The translations under genes and the position numbers were made by a program. Positions 19,606 through 32,544 of a stretch of DNA of 64,000 nt are shown piece after piece. A model generated the notes under the pieces. That model saw only the letters and a program-made list of their open reading frames with translations, searched no databases and was not told where the DNA came from. How positions within the stretch are numbered: position 1 is the first letter of the stretch; every line of letters starts with the position of its first letter. The stretch comes from Phaeotremella fagi (Eukaryota > Basidiomycota > Tremellomycetes > Tremellales > Phaeotremellaceae), in the NCBI GenBank assembly GCA_001599715.1, contig BCHU01000001.1:1907634-1971633 (forward strand), written 5' to 3'.

Positions 19606-21236
19606 TCATGTCGAAGAGGGTGGTTCAAGTTTATCCAAACCTTGAATCAAATCACCAACACGACTACTTGCACCTTCGGCAAGTCGAGCGAGAATCTCCT
19701 TGAAAACAGCTTCAACCTTTCTAACGTCCTTGACTGTGATAGCTGAACCATCTCTCCAAGAAGTAGATAACCGAATACCATTCTCAGAACCACTACAAGA
19801 CATTGCGAAAGGTGCACCGAAAGGAGTACCCATTTGACCCCAACATAAATCTATCGGTCCAGAGATCGACGTGTCGCTTGAATCTGAAGTGGTAGCAGTT
19901 GGAACATGACTGAGAGGTTTTAAAGGTATATAACCTAGATTGGATAGATTCATCGAAGCGATGAAAGGGGTTTTCGAAATTGATTTATCTAGGAAATAGG
20001 TTTCCCAAGCTGTGACTCTGGTATTTTCATCTCCACCTGCTGGGATTGGTGGTGTGGGATATGGACCTGGTCCATCTGGTAGATACGATAACATTCCCAT
20101 TCCACCCAAAGCGTCTTTCTTACCACCATCCGATTTCAAGTAATCACTAAAGGTCTTAGCTAGTTTCCAGAAATCATCGGAATCTTTGATGTAGAGATGG
20201 TAATTTAGTGATCCTGAATAACAGGCTGTCGTGACACTGTGACCAAGTTTTGGATCTCTGACTGACGTCGGGGATCCTGCCTGCAATAACAAAGGTTTCG
20301 ATTGATCTTGCAATGGTTGGTAGACGGTGTACATGGCTACTAACCAAGCTATTTTGAGAATAGGATGTAAGGTTTGAACGTTATTGTTACGACCTTGAAT
20401 TTTGAATTTACCAACGATTTCACTGGGGATTTCACATAGCGAAATAGCGAATGGTGAAACGGTTGGATATTCTTTGAACGCCGTTCCGGGCCAACAGATA
20501 TCTTTCGCAAAGTATTTTTGAACGAAATTGGGTAAACTTGGTAAGACAAGTTCTCGGAGTGCTAGAGGTAGCAGGTTGACGTATCTTGGTCGAATATCAA
20601 GTGTTTCTTCGAGCAATGGGATTTTATCCAATTTTTCAAAAGGTAAATCCTCAGGTAGAGTTGGTGCCAGTAATAATTTAAGTAGGTTGAGAACACCCAT
20701 TCCATCTATGATGATGTGATCACACGTAAGAGCTAGATAAGCTTTGGCGGTATCGTTGGTCGGGATATGGAGAGTGACAGTCCACATTGGGTCTTCGGTG
20801 AATACATCTAATCGTGAGAAAATGTTGATTTCACCATAAAGAAATCGTTCTTTGTCAAGTCGATCGTTCTCGACAGTATCAGATCCAGAATTTGATAATT
20901 CAGAATGGGGAATGTAACTCATTCGACGTAAGATATCTGCTGATTCCCAAAATTCACCTTCCACGTATAAAGGTTTGTTGGTTCTTTCATCTTTCAGTCG
21001 ACAGTGAAGTAGAGGGAAATGTTTTTGTAGATTTTCGATTCTGTCTGCTAGGAAATCTACGGTTGGTAGTGATGAGATTGTGGGATAGGTTAGGATAATC
21101 GATACTGGGTGTGGAAATCCTGCGAGTCGACGTGATAGGGAATACCTTTCGTGGTTCGATACTACAGGTAGGTGTTAATTGATGGACTCATCTGCTGTAG
21201 GTGATACTTACGTTTACGTGTTGCTGGTTCAGACAT
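19606..21236 (-). CDS. alcohol acetyltransferase-like protein (AATase/condensation-type fold)
   Basis: Belongs to the CoA-dependent acyltransferase superfamily (fungal AATase, PF07247). The catalytic HxxxDG motif is present as CDHIIIDGMG about 160 residues in. Flanking features are an N-terminal LSRRLAGFPHPVSIILTYP strand, PMWTVTLHIP before the active site, and a C-terminal LSNLGY...LCWGQMGTPFGAPFAMSCSG stretch matching the family's DFGWG-like region. Two exons: a short one from ATG 21236 (MSEPATRK) and, after an intron ending ACCTGTAG, one long exon to the stop at 19606. The likely reaction is acyl transfer from acetyl-CoA to an alcohol, sterol or amine. Substrate is unknown. It is divergent from the kinase gene. 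Confidence 0.85.
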
Positions 21237-22201
21237 GATATATATGTGATATGAGAAATCGCAAGTTATGTCTTATATGTATGATCACAAGAACGAAAGC
21301 GGTACTCTATCGTCAGGACGGTTTATTTATACCTTCCCCCTTTCCCTTCCCGTAGCTCTCAGATTGCTTTGCTGTGTTCATTGTTATTATGCATAGATAA
21401 AGTATCCATTGTTTGTTTATTGTCGTCAAGCTCAACTGCAGATGTGTCAACAAATCAATGTATTTTATTCTGAGCGAGTGCAACTACGATTCCAATTCTG
21501 GGGTCCAAGGCTTTATAAGTCGTACTTCTAAGCCAAATTTGGGTGTCTTCACTATGCGATGGTGAGGTTATGGTATGAATAATCACTATATGTGGAGAGA
21601 TTTAGTGGATACCCTGTTGAGCAGATTGTCTTCAGTCAAACCGAGATCATTTTCTTCAACAGAAGCACGAGTGAGAGGATACAGTATACTCTTTAGTATC
21701 ACCATAAGTGATCAATAATCTTGTCTTGTAAAGGGTACCTAATTCCAATTTCAATTTGACCACCTCAATCTTAATTTCTCCTTCTACCTTTCATCATCAT
21801 TTCCTTCCAATCAACCGTCAACAACAATAATTCTCTATCTTCGAATTTACTCCTAATTCGGTTGGTTCGCTATTGATACCTACATATCATCTCATCTGTT
21901 ATATATACAAAACCACCCACAACACTTTTAGGTTAGTAAGCGACGGTAACACCGATCGTGTTTCATTCTTTACTGACGAACAATTGTTTACATCTCACAG
22001 GTGATCAATCATCTCGATTCACCTATATAAAATCTATCTAATCTAAATTCATATCCAATAACCTGATATCGCTTCCATACATCACCCTCCCTAGTGCGAA
22101 CCCGCCCAAAACACCTAAACCAGAATCCTCTCTGATCAACATTCCCTTTTCATCAACACCCCACCCCTCGACCCCCGACGCCCTCGGGTTGATCTGCAGC
22201 A
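21237..22201. promoter_or_regulatory. divergent promoter region between AATase-like and kinase genes
   Basis: About 965 bases. A possible 5'UTR intron of the kinase lies near 21930-22001 (GTTAGTAAGC.. to CTCACAG). TATATATA is present near 21901. On the AATase side, TATTTATA lies at about 21325. No coding frame is supported, although an AT/CC-rich open stretch precedes the kinase ATG. Confidence 0.4.
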
Positions 22202-25200
22202 ATGTCTGCAATCGGTCGTGGAGGGCGTCAGAATCCCAATACAGCAAGCTCAAACAATAGACAAGCTCAACTTGCAACAGCTTACCAAGAACTTGGGAAA
22301 GAATTAGGAACGGATCGATTGACTGTAGTTGGTGGATACACCTTAGGTCGAATTATTGGTGAAGGAACTTATGGTTCTGTTCATATAGCAACTCATCGAC
22401 TTACTGGTACGCGATGTGCCATCAAGAAAATCCCGAAAACCAACGCTGCACATTTAACGAGAGAGATTCATCATCATAGAAGACTTCATCATCCTTCCAT
22501 CGTCCATCTTCATGAAGTTTTGGCAACGGAATCTCATATTTGGCTGGTCACTGAATTATGTTCTGGTGGTGAATTATTTGATTATTTGGTGGAAAGAGGT
22601 AGAATGTTGGAAGGAGAAGCTAGACGTTTATTCGGTGAACTCACAGTTGCTGTTGGTTGGATGCATCGAGAAGGTGTCGTTCATAGGGATTTGAAACTTG
22701 AGAATGTCTTGTTAGATGGGGAATTGAAAATCAAGTTAGGTGATTTGGGTTTTGCTAGGGAATGGCAGAGAGGTAGATTGTGAGTTCATCCCTTCTAGCT
22801 ATCTCCAACTAAGCACTAATGCTATACCTAAGAATGGAAACTTTTTGCGGAACCACAGGTAAGATAATCTCGAGTGCAAACTTTGCATCAAACTGACATG
22901 ATATCGTAGGGTACGCCAGTCCTGAAATGTTGGCTGGACGTAAATACCTTGGTGTAGAAACAGATGTTTGGTCTCTCGGGATCATCCTATATATCTTGCT
23001 CTGCGGTGGTCTACCTTTTGACGACGATGATGAGAATGTCATGAAAGATTTGATCTCCAAAGGAGAATACGAAGAACCAGAATGGCTGTCTGAAGGTTAG
23101 TATTTTAGGATTTAAAATGTTTTCTACGGTTTTATTGACAGAGTTGCAGACGCTCGTGGTCTCATTCGTGATATGCTCAATCAGGATCCATCGAAACGAC
23201 CCAGTATCGAGAACATCCTTGTACATCCCTGGTTCAAAATGACAATATACGATAATCTTCATGAATCGACTCCACACCCCGATGGTCAACATTCGTACAC
23301 TGCATCTCCTATACCAACAAGTCCACCAGCAGGCGATCAATACTTTACAGAACCCTTCGTCCCGCCTGCTGATGGTAAATCCACGTCACATCTCTCACCA
23401 CACCCTAGTATACCGGTACCTTCCCCACGAAACTCCATGGGACCGACTTCTTCGTCAACTGTTGCAGATTCTGATGCCTCTGAGAAGTCGTTTGATCTCA
23501 ATGATAGCGAGAGTGGACGACATGATAGCGGGGTCACAACACCCACCACCGCTGAAGAGGATGATTTGAAGGAATCGCGACCAATCGTGGAAAGGCATAA
23601 TAGCGCGGAATACAGTCAGACGGAAAAAGATCTCGAATTGCTGCATCAGAATACCAGTCAATCTACTATCAAACGGTCATCTGGATCATCCGGTTCTGTC
23701 AATGACCCTTCGACGGGAAAGAATAAATTAGCAGTGAAAGGTACATTGGATGGACAAAGGGAAGAAGATGAAGACGAATTTGACGAGTCGTTAGATCGAT
23801 CAGGAAGTTTGCCGATGCTCGATGACCACTCACTTCATCTTCCTGTGGCCTTACATTCTCGTACACCATCAAGAACCAAGCGACGTTCTGTATCGTCGAC
23901 AATGTCATTGGAACGTCGACATTCGTATCAAAATTCCACGACTCAATACCACACCTATCCGCCAGAAGATTATTTGGCACAATTGAATAAAGAACAGCCT
24001 GTAGCTTTTACCTCACCTTCGGAGAAGTATCTGTTAAATCAGTTATCGGATTTAGGTATCGATACCGGTCAACTGGTCCATTCAGTTACATCAGACGCTT
24101 GTGATGCGTCGGCAGCTACTTGGTGGATTTTGCGACAAAAACAAATTGAGAGAGGTGAGACTGATGAAGTAATCGAGGCAAGGAATGCTTCAGCTGCCAG
24201 AAGACGTGAAAGAGCTGCGGCTTATGCAAGGGAGGAAAGAAGGAAAGCGAAAGCGTCAAAGAAAGATGACAAAACATCAGGAGAAACCGGTGAAAATCGA
24301 GAATCAGCTGTGACGTTTAATGAGACCACAACTTCGATTCCACCTAATCCAAATCCGAGCTTCACATTTGTTGATCTTGGATCACCAACTCCTACTAAAT
24401 CCAATCTACCGATCATTTCACCAGAACAAGCTTTGTCGGTATCGCCTGAACGATCTCTTTCACATCGACTTACTCCATCAAATTCTGCCGATGGTAAATC
24501 GTCGATAAATAGCATTGGTAAATTGTCACTGGAAGACGAAAAGCCATTACCGTCAACCCCTGGGGTTAGACTAGAACAACCCGTCATGGTGCCTCTTCAA
24601 CGAGAGGCTACAAATCCCAAAACCAATGTCACAGCTTCACTTCCGATTCCTCAGACTCCACCTCGAGATCGTCGAAATGATTTACCGAATTCACCTGCTG
24701 ACGGTGTGAAAGCTGATCGAAGTGGGAAAACCCGTTCTCCATCGTTTACGATGTTGCAACGGGCGACGTCTGCTTTTGTTGGGGGCAAAAGAGAGGAGAA
24801 GGAGAAAGAAAAAGCAGCCGAGGCTCGTTCTGCACTCAGTACACCTGGTGCTGAGGATGAGACCAAACGTGGTTTGTCACCTACGAAATTAACTAAATTA
24901 CCTCCAAGACCCAAGATGACAAAAAGTGAGAGTGAAGGTAATTTGTTGAACGCTTCTCAATCTGGTGTCAACTTTAATCACCCTACTACTCCAGGTGTGA
25001 ATAATACAGCAAATCCATTGGCTTCACCGCAAAAGAGGAATGTCGATATAAAGACGGAAACGTTACGGGTTTCACCTCCTCGAACGCAAGCCATTTCACC
25101 AACACATTCCATTGAACGTTTGGCGGAAGCAGGACCTGGACCTACTACTGTTGATCTATCGCAAAATGCTAAGGTCAATAAGAACGGGAAGAAAGATTCA

Positions 25201-26763
25201 CTATGGACGACTTTCCGCTACCTGTTCAATGAGGATAAGCGACGTCGAAAACGGGATCGAACAGTTTCACCTTTCGGAAATTACGCTCTTGGTCCTTCCT
25301 CGAGTGCGGAACTTAAAATCGCCCCAGCTCTTGTGCTGTCTCGAGGTATCAGTGCTAGAGTACCTCATTCTACTCGACATAATAATCCTTCCAGCTCTCG
25401 TCGAGCTTCACTCGATACAGCAAGACCTGGAATGTATTCTCGTCGATCATCTTCTGTTAATTCTAGACGTTCATCGATAACTGAAATTCATTTACCGTCG
25501 GATTTCAACCATTCTTTGCAACGGGTTCATTCCCATTCTTCGGGTGGACATGAGAACAATTTACATGCACCACTTGGAAGGAGGACTTCAGAGAAGAGTA
25601 ATGGTTCACAAACTCCTACTTCGGATCGTGAATATGGTTCATCCAGACCATCATCTTCTCAATCGCTATCTCTAGCTCAAGGTAGTGGCTATCATTTGTC
25701 TTCATCACGTCGATCGTCAACTGCTCCCCATGTTCGTTCACCCTCTATGCAATCTGATTCATCTGGTCGATTCAAATCTGCAGCTCCAGCTTCACCTCTT
25801 CATAATTATCACAGACGTGCGACATCTGGATCAGCTTCTACTAGAGTTCGTCATATCAAGGTGATCCATGAAACTCAGGTTTTGAAATCTTCATCTGGTG
25901 CTTCTAGTCTCCGGTCGAATGCTTCGTCGAGAGCTTCGTCGCCTGATAGAGGGAAACATAGGGACTCTTTGCTACATGATAGTGATTATGATACTGGTCG
26001 TGAAGATTCTGCGTCGATTCGATCGATTGGTGCGAGAAGACGATCAAGTGATATATCGAGTTTTTCCAGTGTTTCAGGTTACTCAACACATCATCATCAT
26101 CACCAACATCATCTACATCTATCTCACGCAATGCAAAGAACCAGATCACCACTATCACATAACGGAAGTCATTCTAAACATCATCATGGACATTCGACCC
26201 ATGGCGGTTCGAATCTAAGACCTAAACCACCGTTACGTGATGTATTCCAATCGAAAGATGATGAATGGGTCAGTGACGATGATGATCAGAATGGCGGAGG
26301 TAAACCGAGATTCGCCGGTGGACTGGGACAATCATCTTCGCGTGGACATGATAAATCAACACCTTCCACCATGATGACCGGATCAGCAGGTAGATGGGTA
26401 AACGGAAATAGAGTAACTGCATCTCAACATCCAACATTAACCTCACATGGACACGGTAGCAACACCGGTCGAAGAGGATCAGCTGGGAAATCTAGAGAAA
26501 GGAAAAAATCAGGGAGTGGGAAAGGAAGTGATAGTGATGATAACAATATCAAACCTAAACCGAATATCGGGTTGGGTGTTGGTATCGGGACACAGAATTT
26601 GTCGACATCTCCGACGTTCAACCCTTCTCTTACTATGGGCAAGGGATTGGGGAAGAATGATAATAAGGATATGGGGGGTGGGGATAGAGGACGAAGAGCT
26701 GGTATACCGAGTTCGAGATCGGTGGTTCCGGGGATCGTTGAGGAAGAGGAGGAGGAGGAATGA
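22202..26763 (+). CDS. CAMK-type serine/threonine kinase with UBA-like segment and long Ser-rich tail
   Basis: Kinase domain from about residue 46: glycine loop IIGEGTYGSV, CAIKKI with catalytic Lys75, HRDLKLEN at 161-168, then GDLGFAREW where the usual DFG is DLG, ETFCGTTGYASPEML, TDVWSLGIILYILLCGGLPF, and a closing RPSIENILVHPWF. HRD, Lys and the metal-binding Asp are intact, so it should be active. Four exons; the last, from about 23152, is very long. Downstream, YLLNQLSDLGIDTGQLVHSV and the following SDACDASAATWWIL resemble a UBA-like fold of CAMKL kinases. The rest is low-complexity: Ser/Arg blocks, a His run near residue 970 of the last exon, and a terminal Glu run. The kinase group is CAMKL (SNF1/KIN4/NIM1-like); I cannot assign the orthologue with certainty. 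Confidence 0.88.
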
Positions 26764-27242
26764 AAAAAAAACCTCTAATTAGGAAGTTGGGGGAAACGGA
26801 TTTTTCTTGTGTGGTGTAATGAGTTTGTTTCTTTATGGTCTAAGTGGATCGCTTTGTTCTGTTCGGTTTAGTTTGTTATCTCATTGACGGCTTTTGATGA
26901 GATTGATGTTTCGCGTCTTAGTTGATTACGTTGATACCCGATTTGATTTTTTATAATCTATAATATCATACACGAGTTGATGAATGAATGTTTATCGCTT
27001 CAATCTGTTCATTTTTCTTTTAGGTGATCGTAAATCTTGATCTAGTTCATTGTCATTCTCTACAGGCTTTTGAGGCTCGATGACCTGCTTGAATAACTGA
27101 TGGTTGTGAGATGACATGATATCATGTCGTGAGACTATATAACAATAGATTGAATAACAGCAATGTCCTAATAGCAACAATATATACAACAGTAGCAAGA
27201 ACAATTCAAATCGAAAAACCGATGACAGTGAATTCCACCTCA
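26764..27242. other. convergent 3' flanks of kinase and ankyrin genes
   Basis: About 480 bases between two stop codons. An open frame on the minus strand (27243 down to 26992) starts in a TAATG overlap with the ankyrin stop. It contains one Leu-rich hydrophobic run, but has no other support. I treat the whole as 3'UTR and spacer. Confidence 0.45.
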
Positions 27243-28248
27243 TTAGCGTTTCCTTTTCACTTTTACCAAAGGTTTATTGAGAGCCATGATAGATCGTAAA
27301 GGAGGCATGCAGCCTAATCAAATAGGAGTCAGTAATGATGGATTTTCATGATAGGATTTTGACTGACCTTTGTCGTGCACAAAATAGTTTACAATCTCTT
27401 TATTTCCAGATTCCATAGCCTTCTGTACCAACTCCGAATCTATCACTATTCTATCACTCAATCGTCTTTTCTTATTGGTCTTGTTCTTCGAATTTCGATT
27501 GTTATCGTCCGTCTTAACAGCTTTGATTCCTTCATCCTCCTTCATTTCCATGTTCAACTTCGAGTCCCTTTCGATCAACATTTTAACCATGTTCAGGTCC
27601 CTCTTAGCTACAGCAGCCTGCACAGCCAGATTAGATTTGATACTTGGATCAGCACCTTTCCCTAGTAGATATTTGATTAATTCGATGTTCTCTGTTAAGA
27701 CGGCTCGACAGAGTGGATAACCTTTATGGGAGTTTGGTGATGGTTTGTAAGATTTGAATAAATATGGTAAAAGTGGATTTATCTCCTTTGTTTTCGAACC
27801 AGATTTCTCTCTAAATATTCTTCTAGGTAGTTCACAGCATTTGAGTGATTTAGCTTCAGATTCAGGTGTTTCATCATCTCCAGCTTCGTTTGATACACCG
27901 TTCCTTCTATCCCATATTCGCTTTATATCTTTGGCAACGTCCACATCACACACTGGATGTCTGAGTGATCGGACCAGGATATCGTTGGGACCGTATGGCG
28001 AATAAAGGTTCAGTAAATATGCTGCTACGAATGATGTTGATGCTGTTGTTAAGACTGTGTAGATATACTGATTCGTCTGAGGGAAGTAGGGATTTAAAGC
28101 GAGGAGATGGATTTGTTGTATTATCTGAAACAACGCATTGTTTGGTTAGACGAGTTATTTTTGAGTCGGAAAAAAGGCTTACTTCTGAAGGTAGATCGTT
28201 GAGACCTCTCTTGTATGATGAGGACATCTCCACCCTCTCTATACTCAT
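27243..28248 (-). CDS. ankyrin-repeat protein with F-box-like N-terminus
   Basis: Three exons. Exon 1 from ATG 28248 reads MSIERVEMSSSYKRGLNDLPSE. After a GTAAGC..TTTCAG intron, exon 2 begins IIQQIHLLALNP, so LPSEIIQQIHLLALNP forms an F-box-like helix. The middle is charged, with a SLRHPVCDVDVAKDIKRIW segment. Ankyrin-like pairs follow: YPLCRAVLTENIELIKYLLGKGADPSIKSN, LAVQAAVAKRDLNMVKMLIERD and ELVQKAMESGNKEIVNYFV. The last exon adds a basic CMPPLRSIMALNKPLVKVKRKR tail and the stop at 27243, possibly a nuclear signal. It may be a substrate adaptor for an SCF ligase; that is inferred from the domain pairing only. It is divergent from MSS51, 176 bases apart. Confidence 0.75.
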
Positions 28249-28424
28249 AGCATGAAGTCAATTCTTCGCTCGATGAAATAAATGGGAGTGAAAGATGAAC
28301 ATTTCTCAGCGGCAACATATAGTTGACAATGAAAATAAATTTGATTCCGTTCATATGTTTCTTGAAGTGAAGCATTGACGTTTTGTTCAAATCATCGATT
28401 TTTCAATCGACATTTCCTACCAAA

Positions 28425-30289
28425 ATGCTGACGAGAACAGCTACTAGATCTCTCAGAGTCTCAAAAAACCCAGCTCCATCTCGATCGTTGTCATCTCGCT
28501 CATTTTTACCGCCTACGAGGCCGATCCCGCAAGGCAGGATCATCTCCCAACCAATCTCGAATTCCCGATCAATCTTTTCACTATTCCGAAGAAAACCCAC
28601 AACACCGGAAGTAACACCCACATCTCCTCTTCTAAGTCCAGACGATCTATTTCACCCATTATCGACATCGCCGATTCCCACTCTACGTGAAAAAGCGAAA
28701 AGAATAAAATCTCTCTCACTATGTCCAGTATCGTTGGAGAAATATGATGAGAGAATCCATCCGGAATTCGATTGTCCTAATTGTGGATTCCCTACTCATG
28801 CTTCAAAAGAACGATGGGAGGAGGGTAAAGTCGAACATGATGAGGTTTGTGGGAGGTTAAGGCAAGGTAATGAAGATGAACATGATTTGAGATCTGGTCG
28901 ACGGATTACGGAGTTCGAAAATATGCCTGGTAAGCTAGCTACTGCTGATGTCATGTACGTTAGTTCTATCATTGACACTATCTATCATAGGTCCCCAGCC
29001 TTATGAATCATCAGTATCTTTCCAGTCTTGGGACACGCTTTTCTTCACGAGAAATTTCGTATCGATAGATTCTGACAGGGCTATCAGACATATATCAAAA
29101 TTGCTCACATACCCTATAACAATTGCCGGAGTCTTACACCAAAATGGACCTTACACGACGGGTAACGGACGGATAACGAGAGAAGGACGACGAAGTATGG
29201 CAGGTAAGTTTTGTGGTACTTTTGGGACCAAAATGTCAAAATCTAATTATCGTTCTTGCAACAGCGGTTCACTCGATTCTACATTTACCCCCTGGATCTA
29301 CATCTTCGACGCCAACCTTGAATGCCCAACCTCCATTTAGATTATTCCTTCTCGGTGCCAGAGCAGAATCCACCCTCCCTCCAGCTATGTGGTCACAACT
29401 TTCCCATCTTTTCCCCAGAACTACTTTCCACATTTACTTTATCGGTCCTGAAGTTGGTATACCATTGTTGGAGAGAAATTCTACTTTAAAAGCCCATGCT
29501 CATAGAGCTGATGATGGTGTTGGGGATGGTGATTCCTCTCATCCACCTACCCGCAACAGTTCAAGTCTGTTCAATGGCGTAGGAGATACGTTCACGCAAG
29601 AGGGAGGCTGGGGTGTCCCAAGTTATACGGTCAATGTGTCACCTCAACTTACCCTCACATCGCTCAAGGCACCTTATCAAGAGATACATAATCAATTAGG
29701 CCCGTTCGATGCTTACACGGATGTTTTCTTTGCTTTCTCGCCTGGATTGGGATTCCCCTCCCAACCTGGACTTGAGACTGTTGACATGGAAGCTGAAACG
29801 ACGTTAGATAGAGGAGCAGAAGTCGAATCTAACGAAAGCGGATCGACAGCATCTGGAGCTGCTGAATCATATTCACCTGAAGAAGCCACTTCTTCATCCT
29901 CGCCTACGGTGCAAGCTCAAACAACATGGCGTCGTCCACTACAACAAATTCTATCAACCAAGTGTCCACTTTTCTTCACCGCATTCTCACCAACAGACCT
30001 TGCAAGGGATGTATCAGCCTTATCGGGAACACCGCCACCCTCCTTAGAAGCTTCTTCAACCTTGAGCGAATTCCCATCAAACATCACTCTACCAACGGCA
30101 TCGGAATATATACCTGGTGTCACTGATGAATATGAACTGATTTTGTCACCGGGAAAGAATTGGTTCGCTAGTGAGAAATGGGAGATTGCGGAATGGGACT
30201 CGAGGGTTGGTGTGAGGACGAATTGGGGTGTTTGGGGGGTTAGGGGTAAGAAGTATGAGGTTGTGAGAGAAGGCGAGGAGGATGTTTAG
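28425..30289 (+). CDS. MSS51: mitochondrial translational activator/COX1 assembly factor MSS51
   Basis: Mss51 activates translation of COX1 mRNA and binds newly made Cox1 in the mitochondrial inner membrane/matrix. From ATG 28425 the N-terminus is a basic Ser/Arg-rich presequence (MLTRTATRSLRVSKNPAPSR). The Mss51 zinc finger follows: Cys100 in LCPVSLEKYDERIHPEFD, Cys117 and Cys120 in CPNCGFPTH, then EHDEVCGRLRQ. The two CP dipeptides match the heme-regulatory CPX motifs known in yeast Mss51. Next come EFENMPG-PQPYESSVSFQSWDTLFFTR, SDRAIRHISKLLTYPITIAGVLHQ and TYPI.. regions typical of the family. Three exons; the joins at MPG|P and MA|AVH keep the frame. The C-terminal half has an acidic/Ser insertion before QTTWRRPLQQILSTKCPLFFTAFS. 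Stop at 30287-30289. Confidence 0.93.
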
Positions 30290-30439
30290 AAGGTTTAGAA
30301 GGTCAAGGGGTCCATTCACGCATCTATGCACACTCACATGTCTTATTATGGTACTGACAGATACTATTCATATCACGATACTACTGAAACTAACTATCCA
30401 ATTAAATTCTTACAATCATACAATTCCTCCTTCTCATTC

Positions 30440-30988
30440 TCATTCAATTCCGAGATTTAACCAATCCTGTGAACTTTCAGGAGCAGAAAGTAAATTCTCT
30501 CTATTCCAAACATCCTCCAATCTAGCCAACTGACTTATCATACCTTGGACGCCCTTTTTCAATTCTTGAGAACAATGATGGAATCCAGCCAAGGAAGTTT
30601 TCGAAGGATCTTTCCAATCTACTTTTTTCCTCAATGTATAGATGTTATGCGAGGTGGCTTCAGCTTTACGAAACGAGTTCTTGAAATTAATACTGGCAGA
30701 ATCACCTGGTAGTTTTTCGACGTGTTGTTTAGAACTAAAAGCATATGAGATACTACCAACTGAGGAGAGAATTGAATAATGAGGACTAAGAAACCTTTCT
30801 GTAATCGTTGAAAATTCGTTACTGGCTTCTAGAAGAGAATGTGTGTGTTTTTTCAACTGAAGTCGTACATGTTGAGAGGGATTTTCATCGATTCCCCCGG
30901 GTTCTTTTGCGTAAGGCCAAAGATCAGTGATTGATTGTGTGATCTTTGCATGTTGAAGTTTAAATTTTTCTTCCCAGTCTTCTGACAT
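30440..30988 (-). CDS. hypothetical protein, 182 residues, helical
   Basis: An intronless frame from ATG 30988 (MSEDWEEKFKLQHAKITQSI) to the stop at 30440. The composition is that of a soluble helical protein, with several Lys/Glu-rich stretches (VRLQLKKHTHSLLEASNEF, FRKAEATSHNIYTLRKKVDW, CSQELKKGVQGMISQLARLEDVW) that could form a coiled-coil bundle. No signal peptide, membrane segment or known motif is visible. It is tail-to-tail with MSS51, about 150 bases away, and head-to-head with F-box-like gene 1. Part of it and its promoter were duplicated to about 32834-32985, now decayed. I do not recognise a family. The support for it being real is the long frame, good start context and the duplicated remnant. 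Confidence 0.6.
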   Translation of the reverse strand: MSEDWEEKFKLQHAKITQSITDLWPYAKEPGGIDENPSQHVRLQLKKHTHSLLEASNEFSTITERFLSPHYSILSSVGSISYAFSSKQHVEKLPGDSASINFKNSFRKAEATSHNIYTLRKKVDWKDPSKTSLAGFHHCSQELKKGVQGMISQLARLEDVWNRENLLSAPESSQDWLNLGIE

Positions 30989-31245
30989 TGTAGAGATAGG
31001 TCGGGGTGTTTGGTGAAGAAGAGTTGAAAGATGAAGAGGGGAATGGTAGAAATGACTTCATTTCCACTAGTTACATTGGCCTTCTGTGTATCCTTTGTCA
31101 CAGGATAAGAAGAAGTCTTCCTAGACAAAAACACCGAGAATACATGCAGTCTACGTTACTCTGTGCCGAATAACTTCTTTTCGTGAACTGTTCATTCTTC
31201 AACCCACTTACCTTTTCTGAAATCCTTTTTCTTTCACAGTTCAAA

Positions 31246-32544
31246 ATGTTATCATCTGTATTTCATCACCTCCCATCATCTTTTCAACAAACAACTACAA
31301 TAATGTCACTTCCAGATGAACTATTGCTGAAAATTGGCAGTTATCTTTACAATGAGCCACCTCCACTGGACATTGCAGAATCGTCTCAACTAAAACAAGA
31401 TGGGATGAGTAAGGTAACGCAAACTAATCGAGTGAGTTCTGTACCATGTTGTCACAATATATATAAATCAAAACGCTGACGGTTCGTATTGCTTTAAAAG
31501 AGACTGAACAGGATCTTCAGTACTCTCCTCTATCAATCGGCTTATACTTACGATCCTGAAAGGTTTTTTTACGGCCTTCCAAATGCAAGAAAGTCACAAA
31601 CACTCACAGAACGTGTTTCGCCTTCCAAGATGGAACTATTAAACATGATGGTTAACTTCCATGTCGTCTACAAGACACTCGATTTATCTAAAATATCAAT
31701 CGAGGATAAAGATAACTTTGTAGTCTCTCAAAGTCTTCTGGAAATCAAAACTTGGAGAGATAGTTTGAATTTGCTTTATCGTGATTTAGAGAATCATCGA
31801 CTATTCGGTAAACTCGAAACTGTAGCTATAGCTCCAAGTTCACATATGCTATCAATTTTGGAAAAAACTGGGTTCGCTCTTCCATTGCACTATTTCACGT
31901 CGCAGAGAGAGGTTATGGAGAGGTTAGGTAATTTAGTCAATCATTCCAAAATTCAAACTATGTGTATCAGAAGTTTAAATAGTCTGAACATCTATATGGA
32001 GGGAGATCGTCTTGGTATACGGAACAAAAAAAAAGAATCACTGAAGTTCATTCACCATCATCATCAACAAGAATCAGATCAACCTTCCTACAGAACTTGC
32101 TTTTCGGTTCCAGGGTTTCAGAATATACATCTATATCCCCCAGCCACTCAACGTCCTCAAGGTTTTGATTTGCCAGACGTCTATCTCCGCAATGGCATAT
32201 GCGAAGGTGCGGATCACTTGAACCGTTCAATCAGTAAATGTAGTGAATTTACTGAAGAAGATCGGAGGCACAATGCATCACTTTCCGAAATAGAAGCTCA
32301 ATCTCGAAAATCTATCCAAGCGAATTTAACTTCAAGAACTGCATTAACAATCTTCGACGATCTCAAAGGTTTTCGGTCCACGGTTGGTCAACAAATTAAT
32401 CAACCTCATCAATGGGTTAAAGACATGGTAAAATATGAAGTTAGTCGTGAGTTTGGAGATCATATATTTGGAGAGATAAAATGTAAGAGCTGGTCTGAAA
32501 GGGAACCTTGTCCGGCTTGTGAACATCGTCCTCTTCGATTCTGA
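31246..32544 (+). CDS. F-box-like protein with C-terminal CPACEH motif, tandem copy 1
   Basis: Two exons: 31246-31431 and 31501-32544 (GTGAGT donor, TTTAAAAG acceptor). An F-box-like N-terminus reads SLPDELLLKIGSYLYNEPPPLD, continuing across the intron as TQTNR|RLNRIFSTLLYQSAYTYDPERF. The body contains LVNHSKIQTMCIRSLN, FIHHHHQQESDQ, LTIFDDLKGF and ends GEIKCKSWSEREPCPACEHRPLRF, a paired-cysteine tail. Copy 2 shares every one of these marks and the intron position. Start could also be ATG 31303 (MSLPDE), but TTCAAAATG at 31246 is conserved in copy 2. A role as SCF substrate receptor is plausible from the F-box-like helix; the rest is of unknown function. Confidence 0.72.

Noticed and set aside
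26992..27243. 83-codon minus-strand frame with a hydrophobic stretch, starting on the ankyrin-gene stop (TAATG)
   Set aside because: It sits in the convergent 3' flanks, has no known motif, and fungal nuclear genes do not rely on stop-start coupling; no splice or conservation evidence.
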